Below, piece by piece: positions 46,034-56,575 of a stretch of DNA of 64,000 bases. Position numbers and translations under genes: made by a program. How positions within the stretch are numbered: position 1 is the first letter of the stretch; every line of letters starts with the position of its first letter. The stretch is from JADGRF01 sp036382515. Lineage in GTDB: Bacteria > Myxococcota_A > Polyangia > Polyangiales > JAFGIB01. The notes under the pieces were generated by a model. It did not search any database. It was given only the letters and a program-made list of their open reading frames with translations, and was not told where the DNA came from. Where the stretch lies: contig DASVHQ010000102.1 in the NCBI GenBank assembly GCA_036382515.1, forward strand, positions 1 to 64,000, written 5' to 3'.

Positions 46034-49000
46034 ATGACCCTCTCCATCCCGCCGCGCAGCTTGCCGCCGCCCGTCTTGCCACCCAAGGTGGTCGCGCAGA
46101 CGCGCATCAAGGCGCTCGAGGCCGATCTGGCGGCCGACGGGCTGCCGGTGCAGCAAGCTGCGCTCGCGTACGAGATCGGCGCGCTGACGGAGCTGCGCCT
46201 GCGCGATCCCATCGCTGCAACACAGCGTTACGAGGCCGCGCGTGGCTTCGCGCCTGGCTTCCGGCCGCCGCTCTTCGCGCTGGCGCGTGGACTGCGCGAG
46301 CGCGGCGATTACGCGGGCCTGGTGCGCGTGCTCGAGAGCCTGTTGGCGGCGAGCCCTGCGGGCGCACAGCGGGCGGCCGTGCTGGTCGAGCTCTCGTGTG
46401 TGTTGACGGACCAACTCGGCGACGCTCGGGCGGGCGCGCTGCGGCTGCAGGAGGCCCTGGAGCAGGACCCGGGGGCGCAAGCTGCGCTCCTCTTTTCGGA
46501 GACGCAGCTGCGCGCACAGGGCGACAAACAGGCGCTGGCGACGCGCCTGGGGCAGCGCGCCGACGCCGTGACCGACCCGACACTGCGCTCCTTGCTGCTG
46601 TGCGAGAGCGCGGCGCTGCTGGCGGCGGGCGACAAAGTGGACGCCGCCATGGAGCAGCTGGCAAAAGCCGCCGCGCTGCCGGTTCGCCGCGCGCACGCGC
46701 TGCGGCGCCTGTTCATGCTGGCGCGCGAACACGGACGGGCGAACGTCGCCGCGAGCGCGGCGAACGACCTGGCGGGTGTTTTACAACAAAGCGTTGCTTC
46801 TCCGGGCGCCCTGGAATCGACCGAGCTCGTGGCCGAGGAGCCGGAAGCCGCCGAGCGCACGCGGCTTGCCGGTTTCTACTACCGGCAGGCCGGACGCATG
46901 CTGCTGCAGGTGCCGGACGCGCGCGCCGCGGCGCACGCCTACACGCAGGCCACGGCCTGCCTGCCCGACGAACCACTGCTGCACCTGGAGCACCTGGCAG
47001 CCTGCGAGCTAGCGGACGACCCGGACGGCGCGCAGGCCCAGGTGCAGGCGCTCCTTGTGGACGCCGACCCGCGGCGCGCGAGCGCTCTGCATTTCCAGCT
47101 GGCCGAGCTGTCCGAGCGCAAGGGCGAGCGAGCCCAGGCCCGCGCGAGCCTGCAGGCCGCGCTCGCGGCCGACCCGGATTCGCCAGCGGTACTGGCGGTG
47201 CTGGAAGACGCGCTGCTCGATGACCACGCGTTCGATCAGCTGTACGATCACTTACAAGCGCGCGCCGCGCGGTCGACCGGCGGTGAGCGGCAGATGGCTT
47301 TGGCGCGTGCCGCAGGCCTGGCCGCCGACCACAGCGCGGACGGGCAGCGCGCCCTGCGCCTCCACCAACAGCTGCTCGACGAGGGTGCAGACCCAACACC
47401 GTGGCTGCGTGAAGCGTACGGTGCGGCGCTGCGCGTCGGCGACGCAGCCGCACAAGCTCGCGCGGCGGGCCTCTTGTTGGCACGCGCAACCAGCGATGCC
47501 GAGCGCAGCGCGTTGATGCGAGGGCAGTACCTGGCGCTGCTCGCCGACCAGAAGCCACAGGCCGCCAAGGAAGCGCTGCTGGCTGCACTGCAGGATCCGA
47601 CCTGTGAGAGCTGGGCTGGCTACGCGCTGCGCGTGGTGAGCGCGCTGCACCAGGATTTCCCGAGCCTGGCACGCGCACATGCAGCGCTGGCAGAGGCTGC
47701 ACAGGACCTGGAGCTTTCGGCAGCGCACGCATGCGCGCAGGCTCGCGCGCTGCTGCGCGCCGGCGACCGCAGCGCGGCGGCCGAGCGTCTGCGCGCCGTG
47801 CTCGAGCTGGCACCAGCGAACGCCTACGCAGTGGCGCTGCTGGAGGAGATCTTGCTCGCGCAAGGCGAGACCGAGCAGGCCGTGGCGCTGCTGCGCGAGG
47901 CTGCCGCCGCCGAGCACAACGCGCGGGCGCGCGAGCTGTCTCTGCTGCATGCCGGTGCCGCCGCCGAAGCGGCAGGGCAGGTGGAGCTGGCGGCGCGCAG
48001 CTACGAGGAGGCCATCGAGCGCGACGGGACGGCACTGGCTCCTCTGTGGGCCTTGCGACGCCTGGGCGAGCGTAGCGGTGCGGATCAGGTCTTGCTGTCG
48101 GCGCTGGAAGGTCTGGCACTGCGCGAAGACGCGGCCGGACAAGCGGGCGTCGCGAATCTGGAGCTCGGCGAGCGCTACGACACGATCGGCAAACCGGAGC
48201 TGGCGATCGCGCCGCTCGAAGCCGTGTTGGAAGGCGGCTCGCTCGGCTTCGAGGCCGCGGTCGCGCTCGCGCTCTTGCCACGCAACGCGTTCGACGCCGA
48301 GCTGCGGCCGCGCGCACTGGCAGTGCTGGCGCAGGCCGTGTCGCGCGAGGCGCGCGCCGACATCGAACGCGAGCAGATCGCCGAGTCGATGCTCAGCACG
48401 CCGGAGCAAGCCAGACAAGCGCTGTCGGTCTTGCAGGCCAACCAGAGCCCGACGCACGGCGACGCCGTGGTGCAGCTGCTCTCGTGCCAGGACGAGAACG
48501 ACCGCGCACAGGCGCTGGCCGCACTGTCGCGTCTCTCGAACGACGTGGAGGCGCGCGCGCAACTGCACTTGCACGCCGTGCGCGCCGCGAGCTTCGGCAG
48601 AGGCGCGGCCGCGGCCGACGCGCTGGTGTCGGCGCTGGGCCTGATCGAGCAAGCACCCGAGTGCCTGCCCGCCGCGCTCGCCCTCGACGAAGCACTGTCG
48701 GTGGCCGACGACCCGGAGGCGTTCGTGCAGGCTCTGCGTGCGCGGCTACCGCACGCAACCGCACAGACCCGGCAGAGCCTGCAGGCCGCGCTAGCCCGAG
48801 TGCTGCAGGCGGCTGGGCATGCGGCCGAAGCGGCCGACTGGGCGCGTTTGGTGCTGCAGAACGATCCTTCCGACGTCAGCGTCTGGGAGACGCTCCGCGT
48901 TGCCGCGCGCGCGACGAGCGACTTCGAGACGGTCGTCTTGGCCTGCGACACGCTGGCCTACCACGCGGACGGCGAAGCCCGCGCCGTGCTGCTGGAAGAA

Positions 49001-50791
49001 GCGGCCGCCGTGCTCGAAGAAGAGCTGGGGCGCCCTGCCGACGCCGAGGTGCGCTTGCACGCCGCGCTGGAAGCGGACGAGTCGCGCAACTCGCTCTTCG
49101 AGCGTCTGCACGACCTGCTGCTGGAGCGGCGCGATCTGGAGGGGTTGTCGAGCTTGATCTCGGCGCGAGTTCGCGTCGCGGGCTCGGAGGACGAGCGCAC
49201 GGATCTGCTCTACGAGCAGGCCCGCGTGCTGCGCGCGCTGGGCGAGCGTGAAGCCACCTTGGCGTGCCTGGACGAGGTGCTCGCGAGCGTGCCGGGACAC
49301 ATGGGTGCGCTCGGTCTGTCGGCGGAGACGCACGCGTCGCAGAAAGACTGGCACGGCGCCGTGAGCGCGCTGCGCGCGCTGGCGAGCGCGGATGGGCCTG
49401 CGAGCCAGCAGCGTCTCGCGCGTCAAGGCGCCGCCGACTTCCTCGAACGCAACCTGCAGGACCCGGCGGGTGCGTACCGCGAGTTGTTGCAGCTCGCGCA
49501 ACGTGGGCTCGCGGACTTCGCCATCTGGAAGCGCATGGCCCAACTCGCCGAACACGCAGGCCTGCACGGCGAGGCGGCCGCGGCTTGGACCGAGGCGGCG
49601 CAGCTCACGAGCGCAGAGTCGGCTGCCGGCTGCGAGCGCGCCGCCGGCGACTTGCTCGAGCAGCGCGTCGGCGACAAGCCGGCGGCGGTCGCGGCCTATC
49701 GACGTGCGCTAGGCGCGCTCGACACGGACATCGACGCCTTCGAACGGCTCACGGCGCTCGTCGACTGGGAAGCCGAGCGCGCTTGGCTCGTGCAGCGCTT
49801 CCTCGGGACGCTCTTTTCAGCGATCGGTCGTGCGCCAGCCGACGAGGGCCTGCTGCGCTCGCTGGTACGCGCCGCCGTCGTGGCGCAGGACAAGACCCTC
49901 GATCACGCCGCGCTCGAAGCGCTCTCGGTGCTCGGCATGGCAACGCTCGCAGAGCAAAGCGAGCTCGACGTGCTGACGCGCGCGTTGTCACACACACCCA
50001 ACCGCGCGCTGGACGAGGCCGACTTCAAGCAGCTTGGAGCGAGCGACCCGCAGAGCGCGGCGACCAGCTTCGCGCGAATCGTGTGCAAGGCATGGCTCGA
50101 CGCGACCGACGACTCGCCGACGCGCCACGGCGTCGACCGCCGCGGCCGGATCAAGCGGCACAGCGACCATCCCGTGCGCACCACGCTCGGGGCCTTCTGC
50201 CGCGCCTTCGGCCTGTCGGTCTCCGACTTCTACGTGGGCGGCGGCGACCCGCGCGCACTCACGATGATCATGGTGAAGGGGCACCTACAACCGTGGGTTG
50301 CAGGCTCACAGGTTCCCGCCGAGTTTGGGCCCGCGCTGCGCTTCCGCGTGGGAGAGCAGGCCGCTGCGATGCGTGCGCAGCTCTTGCCGCTGTCGGTGCT
50401 CGGCAAGGCCGAGGCGCGTGACCTGCTGCTGTCGGGCGTGTTGGCCGCTGCGCCCGAAGCCACACTGCCGGACGCCGAACGCCTGCGTCCGGCCGCCGAG
50501 CAGCTCGCAAAGCACCTGTCGCGCGGGGAGCGACGCGAGCTGCAGCAACACCTGGCTGCCTTGAAGGATCCGACCGCGCAGCTGCAACGCGTCGCGGCCG
50601 AGGCACGCCTGGGCGCGCAGCGCGCGGGCTTGCTCGCTTGCGGCAGCCTGCGCACGGCGCTGTCGAATCTCGTCGGCGAACGGCTCGATGCCGCCACCAT
50701 CACCGCGGATCCAGCGGCAGTTTCGCTTCTGCGCTTCTGGTGCTCGAACGCCTGCGTCAGCCTGCGACGCAAGCTGGGGCTTGGACTATGA
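46034..50791 (+). CDS. Giant TPR-like protein A
   Basis: 1585 residues, almost wholly Ala/Leu/Glu-rich helical repeats in TPR style (for example ARGLRERGDYAGLVRVLESLLAASP and EEILLAQGETEQAVALLREAAAAEH). There is no signal peptide or membrane segment, so it is probably cytoplasmic. The last about 220 residues form a distinct globular domain (LGAFCRAFGLSVSDFYVGGGDPRALTMIMVKG...GPALRFRVGEQAAAMRAQLLPLSVLGKAEARDLL) that resembles the end of the next protein. The stop overlaps the next start (ATGA). No function is known; it is likely a scaffold. Confidence 0.75.
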   Translation: MTLSIPPRSLPPPVLPPKVVAQTRIKALEADLAADGLPVQQAALAYEIGALTELRLRDPIAATQRYEAARGFAPGFRPPLFALARGLRERGDYAGLVRVLESLLAASPAGAQRAAVLVELSCVLTDQLGDARAGALRLQEALEQDPGAQAALLFSETQLRAQGDKQALATRLGQRADAVTDPTLRSLLLCESAALLAAGDKVDAAMEQLAKAAALPVRRAHALRRLFMLAREHGRANVAASAANDLAGVLQQSVASPGALESTELVAEEPEAAERTRLAGFYYRQAGRMLLQVPDARAAAHAYTQATACLPDEPLLHLEHLAACELADDPDGAQAQVQALLVDADPRRASALHFQLAELSERKGERAQARASLQAALAADPDSPAVLAVLEDALLDDHAFDQLYDHLQARAARSTGGERQMALARAAGLAADHSADGQRALRLHQQLLDEGADPTPWLREAYGAALRVGDAAAQARAAGLLLARATSDAERSALMRGQYLALLADQKPQAAKEALLAALQDPTCESWAGYALRVVSALHQDFPSLARAHAALAEAAQDLELSAAHACAQARALLRAGDRSAAAERLRAVLELAPANAYAVALLEEILLAQGETEQAVALLREAAAAEHNARARELSLLHAGAAAEAAGQVELAARSYEEAIERDGTALAPLWALRRLGERSGADQVLLSALEGLALREDAAGQAGVANLELGERYDTIGKPELAIAPLEAVLEGGSLGFEAAVALALLPRNAFDAELRPRALAVLAQAVSREARADIEREQIAESMLSTPEQARQALSVLQANQSPTHGDAVVQLLSCQDENDRAQALAALSRLSNDVEARAQLHLHAVRAASFGRGAAAADALVSALGLIEQAPECLPAALALDEALSVADDPEAFVQALRARLPHATAQTRQSLQAALARVLQAAGHAAEAADWARLVLQNDPSDVSVWETLRVAARATSDFETVVLACDTLAYHADGEARAVLLEEAAAVLEEELGRPADAEVRLHAALEADESRNSLFERLHDLLLERRDLEGLSSLISARVRVAGSEDERTDLLYEQARVLRALGEREATLACLDEVLASVPGHMGALGLSAETHASQKDWHGAVSALRALASADGPASQQRLARQGAADFLERNLQDPAGAYRELLQLAQRGLADFAIWKRMAQLAEHAGLHGEAAAAWTEAAQLTSAESAAGCERAAGDLLEQRVGDKPAAVAAYRRALGALDTDIDAFERLTALVDWEAERAWLVQRFLGTLFSAIGRAPADEGLLRSLVRAAVVAQDKTLDHAALEALSVLGMATLAEQSELDVLTRALSHTPNRALDEADFKQLGASDPQSAATSFARIVCKAWLDATDDSPTRHGVDRRGRIKRHSDHPVRTTLGAFCRAFGLSVSDFYVGGGDPRALTMIMVKGHLQPWVAGSQVPAEFGPALRFRVGEQAAAMRAQLLPLSVLGKAEARDLLLSGVLAAAPEATLPDAERLRPAAEQLAKHLSRGERRELQQHLAALKDPTAQLQRVAAEARLGAQRAGLLACGSLRTALSNLVGERLDAATITADPAAVSLLRFWCSNACVSLRRKLGLGL

Positions 50792-53700
50792 GTCGCGACG
50801 ACGAGCCCAAGCCGCCCGATTCCTCGCGGCCCGAGCCCGCGGCTGGCAGCGAGCTGCAGGACGCCGAAGCGGACGCGTTGCAAGCGCTCGACGCGCTCGA
50901 TGCGCTGCGGCGCGAGCCGAACCAAACACCGCGCCCACCCGAGTCCGGGCCGGCGCCGAGGTCGCTGCCGCCGAACCCGGAGATCGCGCGCTGGCTCACG
51001 CAGGGCATGGCGCGACCCTCGTTCTTCCCCGAGGAGAGCCCCGATCAAAGTCGTGCGTTCGTCGATGATCTCGTGCCGAGTGTGCCGCCGATGCCAACCC
51101 GTGGGCAGCCGCTCGCACCTGACAGCGGCCTGTACGCCACCGCCGGGATGCGCACGGGCGAGGACGGGGAAGACCAAGAGGTCTCGACGGTCGTGCTGCT
51201 CAACACGCGCGACACCAGCGATAGCAGGCGCGAGCCCAGAGCGACCGCGTCCGCACGTCCAGGCTTGATCTCGTCGCTGCTCGGCCAGGAACGCGTGCTC
51301 GCCAACGACGAGGGCGCAGTGGCTGCGCTGCGCACGCTGCCCAAACGAAAACGCCGTGGCGCGAGCTTGCCGTTGGTCGGGCGCGGCAGCGATGCGGCGC
51401 GTGCGCGCTTGCTGTCCGACCTCGGGGGGCGCACCGGCGGCGCGCGCGGCGCGCGTCTGCATGCGGCAGCGGCCGAGCTGTTCGCGCGCAACGCCGAACA
51501 CGAGCATGCGCGACGAGCGCACGCCGACGCCTTCGCCGCCGATCCGACCGACTCGGAGGCCCTGCGTCGTCATCTGCGCGACTGCATCACCACCGGTGAC
51601 TACGCGCGCGCCACGGACTTGCTGCGAGCACAAGCCGAGCTTGCGCTTGCGCCAGAGGAACGCGCGCTCGTGCTGTGCCAGCTGGCGGAGCTGGAGCAAA
51701 GCCGCAACGGCGATCTCGCTGCCGCCGAGACCGCCGCCACGGAGGCTCGACGCATCCACCCCGGCTCGCTCGCTGCGGGGCTATTGCTCGCAGAGCTGTG
51801 TGCGAAGTCCGGCCGGCAGCGGCAGGCCGCCGAGGCCCTGCGGCGCACTGCCGAGCTCTGGCACGACTCCGATGGGCGTGGCGCGCTGCTGCTGATGGCG
51901 GCGCGCCTGCTTTCGCACTGCGGCGAGACGGCGCAAGCACAGGCGCTGTACGCGCGCGCGGCGGCCACCGCCCCTGGCTCGTTCGGGGCCTTGCTCGGAA
52001 GCTACCGCAGCTGCCGGGCGACCGGCGACGTGGCGGCCGCGGAGCGAGCACTGCAGGGCCTTGCGCAGGTCACGAGCGATGCGCCCCTGCGCAGCGAGCT
52101 TCTGCGCCACCGCGCGCGTCTGCTGCACGAGCTGCTGCACGAGCCTGGGCGGGCCGCGATCGCGCTCGACGGCGAGACTTCGCTGCTCGGCGCGCGCAAG
52201 CAGGCGCGGGCAGCAGAAGCAGCCGGTGACATGCCACGCCGCACACAGGCGCTGCAAGCCTGGGCCCACCAGGCCGGCGGCATGGAGCGTGCGCTCGCGC
52301 TCTTCGAGCTCGCGCGAGTGCACGCTGACGGCGGAGCACGCGAAGCCGCGGAGCAGAGCCTGCACGAGGCAGCGCAGGCAGGTGCACCCAGCGGACTGCT
52401 CGGGCTGGCGCGCGAGGCCCTGGCGCGCGCCGCGGCGGACAGCGCGGGTCTGGCGCGGGCCATCGAAGCGGGAGAAGGCGCCGACGCGCTGCGCGCAGCC
52501 GCCAAGCTCGCCGCCGAACCCGATCAGACCGCCGCTGAGCTGGAGCTTCTGACGAGAGCTTGCGACACCCAGGAAGGCCGGGCCACCGCCCAGGCGCTGG
52601 CACTCGACGCCGCGGCCGAGCTCGCCGACCTCGGCTACCTGCGCTCGGCCCTGGCACGTGCAGCCGCCGGGCTTGCGCCGCACAATCGGCTCGGTCCGTG
52701 GCTCGCGTGGCTCGATCTCCATGGCGACGATGCAACGCTCCACGACGAGCGTAACGACGTGTTGCAGCAGCTGCGTCAAGCCGGACGCGCGACACCGATC
52801 GTGCTTCGGGAGCTAGCGCGGGCGAGCGCCGACGCGGCCGCGCAGGCAGAGCTGTGGTTGGAGGAGGCCGCCCACAGCGCTACTGATCACGCTGCGTTCG
52901 CGGCGACCATGGCAGGACGCTACCTCGAACGTGCGGGCGCCGACCCGGGCGAGGCCTACGCCGAAGCGCTCGACGCCGTGCGCGGCTACTGGCCGGCGTG
53001 CTTCGCGCTCGAGGTCGCGGCGCGCCAGCGCGCCGACTTGCTTGGCCTGGAGCGCGCGCATCGTGAGCTCGCCGCCACGGCTGCCGCCGGGGTCGAGCGC
53101 GCTGCACGCCAGACGCGCCTCGGGCTCCTGTGCGCAGAGGCCGATCCGGAAGCGGCCGCACGCAAGCTGGAGCAAGCCCTCGAGGATCGACCGACCGATC
53201 TGCTGCTGTCGGATCTGCTCATGCGGCTCTGCGCCGATGGCGCACAAGACCTGCGCGCGGAGCGCTTGCGGCGCGGCGCCGCGCTCGAGCCCGACGGCAG
53301 GCATCGCCGAGCCGCCCTGCTGCGCGCCGCAGCGGCGAGCGAGGATGCCCAGGACTGGAACGAAGCCATCGAGCTCTATGCTGAAGTGCTGGGCGGTAGG
53401 CCCGACGATGCGTTCGCGCAGCGCTGCCTCGCGCAGACGCTGGCGCATGCAGGGCACGACGCCGAGCTGATCGCGCACGTGGAGCGTGCTCTGTCAGCTG
53501 CCACCACCACGAGCGCCCGTTGCGCCCGGCTCGAGACCCTGGCCGCGCTCGAGACCAGGCGCGGTGAGCTGGGACGAGCACGCATGGCGCTCGAGACCCG
53601 GCTCGAAGCGCAGCCTGGCAACCTCGTGGCGCTGCGCGGGATGGAAGCCATCGCCATGCAGGAGGAAGACCGTCCGCGCCTGCTCGCTGCCAGCGCGCAG

Positions 53701-55980
53701 CTGGCGCTGGCGCTCAGTGGCGAGCGCGAACGCGTCGCGCAACTGCTGCTTGCGCTGCGGACCGACGCGCAACTCGCCCAGGGTGGCGCCGACGCCTTGC
53801 TACTGTCGTGCGAGAGCTTGATCCGCAGCGACCTGCCCTACGCGCTTGCGCTCGAAGCGCTGGCGATTCGAACCGGCGATCGCACGCGCTTCTACGAGGC
53901 CGCGCGCATGGTGGGCGAGCTTCTGACCGACCCGATGGAGAGCGCCTCGTACGCGCTGCGGGCGGCCGAAGCCTTCGAAGCGGCTGCGCCAGCGCGAGCT
54001 GCCGAGGAGCTCGGCCCGGCGCTGCTGGCGGCACCCGAGCACCCGCTCGCGATCGAGGAGCTGGGCCGGCTGTACCGCGCAGCGGGCAACGCACAGGCTG
54101 CGGCAGAGACCTTCGAGCGTGCGGCGACGCTGGCGCGCAGTCCCAAGCACGCGGTGCCCCTCTGGCATTCCGCGGCGGTCATCTTCCACGACGAGCTCTC
54201 CGATCGGCAACGCTCGCTCTTTTGCCTGCAGCGCGTGGTCGAGATCGACGTGCTGTTCGGTGATGCGTTCGCGCGCCTGCGCGTGCTGCTGGCCGGCAAG
54301 AGCGATGCCCAGGGCCTGCTCGAGCTGCTCGAGCGGCGCCTGTCGACGCACGCGGAACCGAGCCTGCGCTGCGAGCTGCACGAAAAGCGCGCGCGCCTGT
54401 TCATCGAGCTCGGTCAGCCCGAGCCGGCGAAGGCCGCGCTGCACGCCGCGCTCGAAGCCGACGCGATGCAGCCGGAGCTGCTACGCACGCTCGCCGAGCT
54501 GTGTCTGGCGGACGCGCAGTACAGGCAAGCGGCGGACGCGTTGATTCAGCTGGCGCGCATCACGACCGACGCGGCCGTGTTGGCGTACGCGTTCTACGAG
54601 CTGGGTGTGATTTACGACGAACACTTGCCCGACCCGCGCCGTGCCGAAATCGCGTTCACGCGCGTGGTCTCGCTGGCCCCGGGCGACGCACGCCCGATCG
54701 AGCGCCTGGTCACCATCTGGCGCCGCAGCGAGCAGGCCGAGCGGGCGGTGCGGGCGCTGCGCCACCTGGTCGCGAGCGATCAAGACACCAGCCAGCGCGA
54801 GACACACCTGGTGATGCTGGCCGAGACGCTCAGCGAACAGGGCGATGCAAGAGGCGCAGAACAGGTGCTCGGCGAAGCACGCCAACAAACGCCAGCGAGT
54901 CTACCGGTGTTACGCGCCCTCGGCGCCCTCTACGAGAGGCAGGGCGATCGCGAGGCACGCGCGATGCACTTGACCCGGTCGTGTCATGCGCTGCGCGCTG
55001 CGATCGAGGAGAACCCTGCAGACGTAGCCGCCTGGTCGGGCCTGGTCGAGATGCTCACGCTGCGTGAGCGCCAGGACGCCGCGATCATGGCGGCCAATGC
55101 GGCCCGCGCCATCGGCCACGACGCACAGCAGCTCGTCGCTCGCTGTGCAGCGCTGCCAGGGCTCGGCGCCGAGGCGCTGCGCGACGGCGTAGTGCGCAAG
55201 ATCCAGCTGCGCGGCGTGCTCGATGCCACGCGAAACTTGCTGCAAGCCACCCGACCGCAGCTCGATGAGCTGCTGCCAACCGATCCCAGCCTGCAGACGA
55301 CGACGTTCGCCACGCGCTTTCAGGTCGTCGCGGCGGCGGCCGCGCTCTTCGGGCTACCGCCACCTGTGCTGCGCTCGAGCGCTGAGCCAGTCTGCCTGCC
55401 GGTGGCCGACAAGCCGCTGACGCTCTTGGTGAGCGGCGAGCGATTCGAACGCGCCGACGACGCGCAGCGTTTCTTCCTCGTCACGCGCGCCCTGGCCATC
55501 GCGCAGCACGGGCTCACGCTCCTGGTGAGAGCGGCGCCGGAGCGCCTGCTCTTGTTGGTGCACGCGGCCCGACGGCTACTGAATCCAGGGTACGCAGTCG
55601 CGGCGGTCGATGACGAAGCGCTGGCGCAGCTGACACGCGAGCTGGACACCGCACTGCCCGCCACGACCAAGAGCCAGCTCGGCGCGCTCTTGCTCGATGT
55701 CTTCGCCGAGGGTGAGTGGAACCCACGACGCGTGGCTGCGCAGGCCCTCACGCTGGGCAACCGCGTGGCACTGTGTGTCACGGGCAACGTGCAGGCCGCC
55801 GTCGACGCCCTCTTGCTGCTCAAGGGCCGCGACCCGAGCGCGGTCGAGGCGACCGAACGCCAGAGCCTCGCGCGCACCGATCCCCAGCTGCGCGCGCTGC
55901 TTTCTTTCGCGGTCTCGGAAGCCTATCTTGAAGCACGGCGCGAAGTGCTCGGCGCCGGCGTGGGCCAGGGACCAGGTTAA
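50788..55980 (+). CDS. Giant TPR-like protein B
   Basis: 1730 residues. After a Pro/Asp/Ser-rich, probably disordered start of about 200 residues come TPR-like repeats to about 1450 (ALLLAAPEHPLAIEELGRLYRAAGNAQAAAETFERA; YAFYELGVIYDEHLPDPRRAEIAFTRVVSLAPGD). The last about 280 residues (AAALFGLPPPVLRSSAEPVCLPVADKPLTLLVSGERFERADDAQRFFLVTRALAIAQHG) parallel the C-terminal domain of protein A. It is translationally coupled to protein A, suggesting a fixed-ratio complex. The C-terminal helix with RFFLVTRALAIAQ has no HExxH, so no peptidase is claimed. Confidence 0.75.
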   Translation: MSRDDEPKPPDSSRPEPAAGSELQDAEADALQALDALDALRREPNQTPRPPESGPAPRSLPPNPEIARWLTQGMARPSFFPEESPDQSRAFVDDLVPSVPPMPTRGQPLAPDSGLYATAGMRTGEDGEDQEVSTVVLLNTRDTSDSRREPRATASARPGLISSLLGQERVLANDEGAVAALRTLPKRKRRGASLPLVGRGSDAARARLLSDLGGRTGGARGARLHAAAAELFARNAEHEHARRAHADAFAADPTDSEALRRHLRDCITTGDYARATDLLRAQAELALAPEERALVLCQLAELEQSRNGDLAAAETAATEARRIHPGSLAAGLLLAELCAKSGRQRQAAEALRRTAELWHDSDGRGALLLMAARLLSHCGETAQAQALYARAAATAPGSFGALLGSYRSCRATGDVAAAERALQGLAQVTSDAPLRSELLRHRARLLHELLHEPGRAAIALDGETSLLGARKQARAAEAAGDMPRRTQALQAWAHQAGGMERALALFELARVHADGGAREAAEQSLHEAAQAGAPSGLLGLAREALARAAADSAGLARAIEAGEGADALRAAAKLAAEPDQTAAELELLTRACDTQEGRATAQALALDAAAELADLGYLRSALARAAAGLAPHNRLGPWLAWLDLHGDDATLHDERNDVLQQLRQAGRATPIVLRELARASADAAAQAELWLEEAAHSATDHAAFAATMAGRYLERAGADPGEAYAEALDAVRGYWPACFALEVAARQRADLLGLERAHRELAATAAAGVERAARQTRLGLLCAEADPEAAARKLEQALEDRPTDLLLSDLLMRLCADGAQDLRAERLRRGAALEPDGRHRRAALLRAAAASEDAQDWNEAIELYAEVLGGRPDDAFAQRCLAQTLAHAGHDAELIAHVERALSAATTTSARCARLETLAALETRRGELGRARMALETRLEAQPGNLVALRGMEAIAMQEEDRPRLLAASAQLALALSGERERVAQLLLALRTDAQLAQGGADALLLSCESLIRSDLPYALALEALAIRTGDRTRFYEAARMVGELLTDPMESASYALRAAEAFEAAAPARAAEELGPALLAAPEHPLAIEELGRLYRAAGNAQAAAETFERAATLARSPKHAVPLWHSAAVIFHDELSDRQRSLFCLQRVVEIDVLFGDAFARLRVLLAGKSDAQGLLELLERRLSTHAEPSLRCELHEKRARLFIELGQPEPAKAALHAALEADAMQPELLRTLAELCLADAQYRQAADALIQLARITTDAAVLAYAFYELGVIYDEHLPDPRRAEIAFTRVVSLAPGDARPIERLVTIWRRSEQAERAVRALRHLVASDQDTSQRETHLVMLAETLSEQGDARGAEQVLGEARQQTPASLPVLRALGALYERQGDREARAMHLTRSCHALRAAIEENPADVAAWSGLVEMLTLRERQDAAIMAANAARAIGHDAQQLVARCAALPGLGAEALRDGVVRKIQLRGVLDATRNLLQATRPQLDELLPTDPSLQTTTFATRFQVVAAAAALFGLPPPVLRSSAEPVCLPVADKPLTLLVSGERFERADDAQRFFLVTRALAIAQHGLTLLVRAAPERLLLLVHAARRLLNPGYAVAAVDDEALAQLTRELDTALPATTKSQLGALLLDVFAEGEWNPRRVAAQALTLGNRVALCVTGNVQAAVDALLLLKGRDPSAVEATERQSLARTDPQLRALLSFAVSEAYLEARREVLGAGVGQGPG

Positions 55981-55981
55981 G

Positions 55982-56575
55982 ATGCGAATCGGCGTGATCG
56001 GCCAGGCCGGCAAACAGCACGACGAGCTGCGCAGAGCGCTGGAGTTGCTGCTCGCCGATCCCGAAGTGGAGCAGGTGATCTACCTCGGCGTCGATGGTGC
56101 AGTGGAAGCGGTCGTCGCCCAGTGGTCGAAGGAGAGCCTGAGCGAGGACGATCTCTTGCGGCGCGGCGCGACGCTGGCCGGGGGCGGAAGCCCCGAAGAG
56201 ATCGAAGCTCTGCTCTCGGAGGACCACGCAGCCAGGCGCCTCGGCGCCGTGCGCAAGCTTCCCGACCCGCCCGCTCGCGCGATCGAGATGCTCGACAAAT
56301 GGATCGTGCTGGCCGTGCACGACAAGTCGATCCTCGACGAAGACGACGTGGCCAACGCGCACGTGATCGTCTACGGCAAGTCCACCGAGTCCGACTTCAA
56401 GCGCTTTGGGCCGCGCTCGTTCCTCACGCCGGGGCCGCTCGCGAAGGGCAAGATCGGGCGGCTGACGCTGCAGCCCGACGGCAACATGGAGATCGCGCTC
56501 CTGGATCTCAAGGGTAACACCGTGTTGCGCGAGGAGGTCTCTGCAGCAACAGCGAAGCTGGTGGTGACGTCGTGA
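55982..56575 (+). CDS. Conserved-looking protein of unknown function before nadD
   Basis: 197 residues, starting 1 bp after the TPR protein B stop. The N-terminus MRIGVIGQAGKQHDELRRALELLLADPEVEQVIYLG has the spacing of a calcineurin-like phosphoesterase first strand (normally G-D-x-H-G), but the metal-binding Asp and His are missing. The C-terminal half is beta-rich (RFGPRSFLTPGPLAKGKIGRLTLQPDGNMEIALLDLKG). It may be a degenerate phosphoesterase fold; this is inference from pattern only. It overlaps nadD by 4 bp. Confidence 0.55.
   Translation: MRIGVIGQAGKQHDELRRALELLLADPEVEQVIYLGVDGAVEAVVAQWSKESLSEDDLLRRGATLAGGGSPEEIEALLSEDHAARRLGAVRKLPDPPARAIEMLDKWIVLAVHDKSILDEDDVANAHVIVYGKSTESDFKRFGPRSFLTPGPLAKGKIGRLTLQPDGNMEIALLDLKGNTVLREEVSAATAKLVVTS

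Noticed and set aside
54481..54888. Minus-strand frame inside giant TPR gene B
   Set aside because: Antisense shadow; the plus-strand gene shows a continuous TPR pattern.
55320..55980. Possible M48-like peptidase in the C-terminal domain of giant TPR protein B
   Set aside because: The helix RFFLVTRALAIAQHG lacks an HExxH motif, so no zinc-peptidase call is supported.
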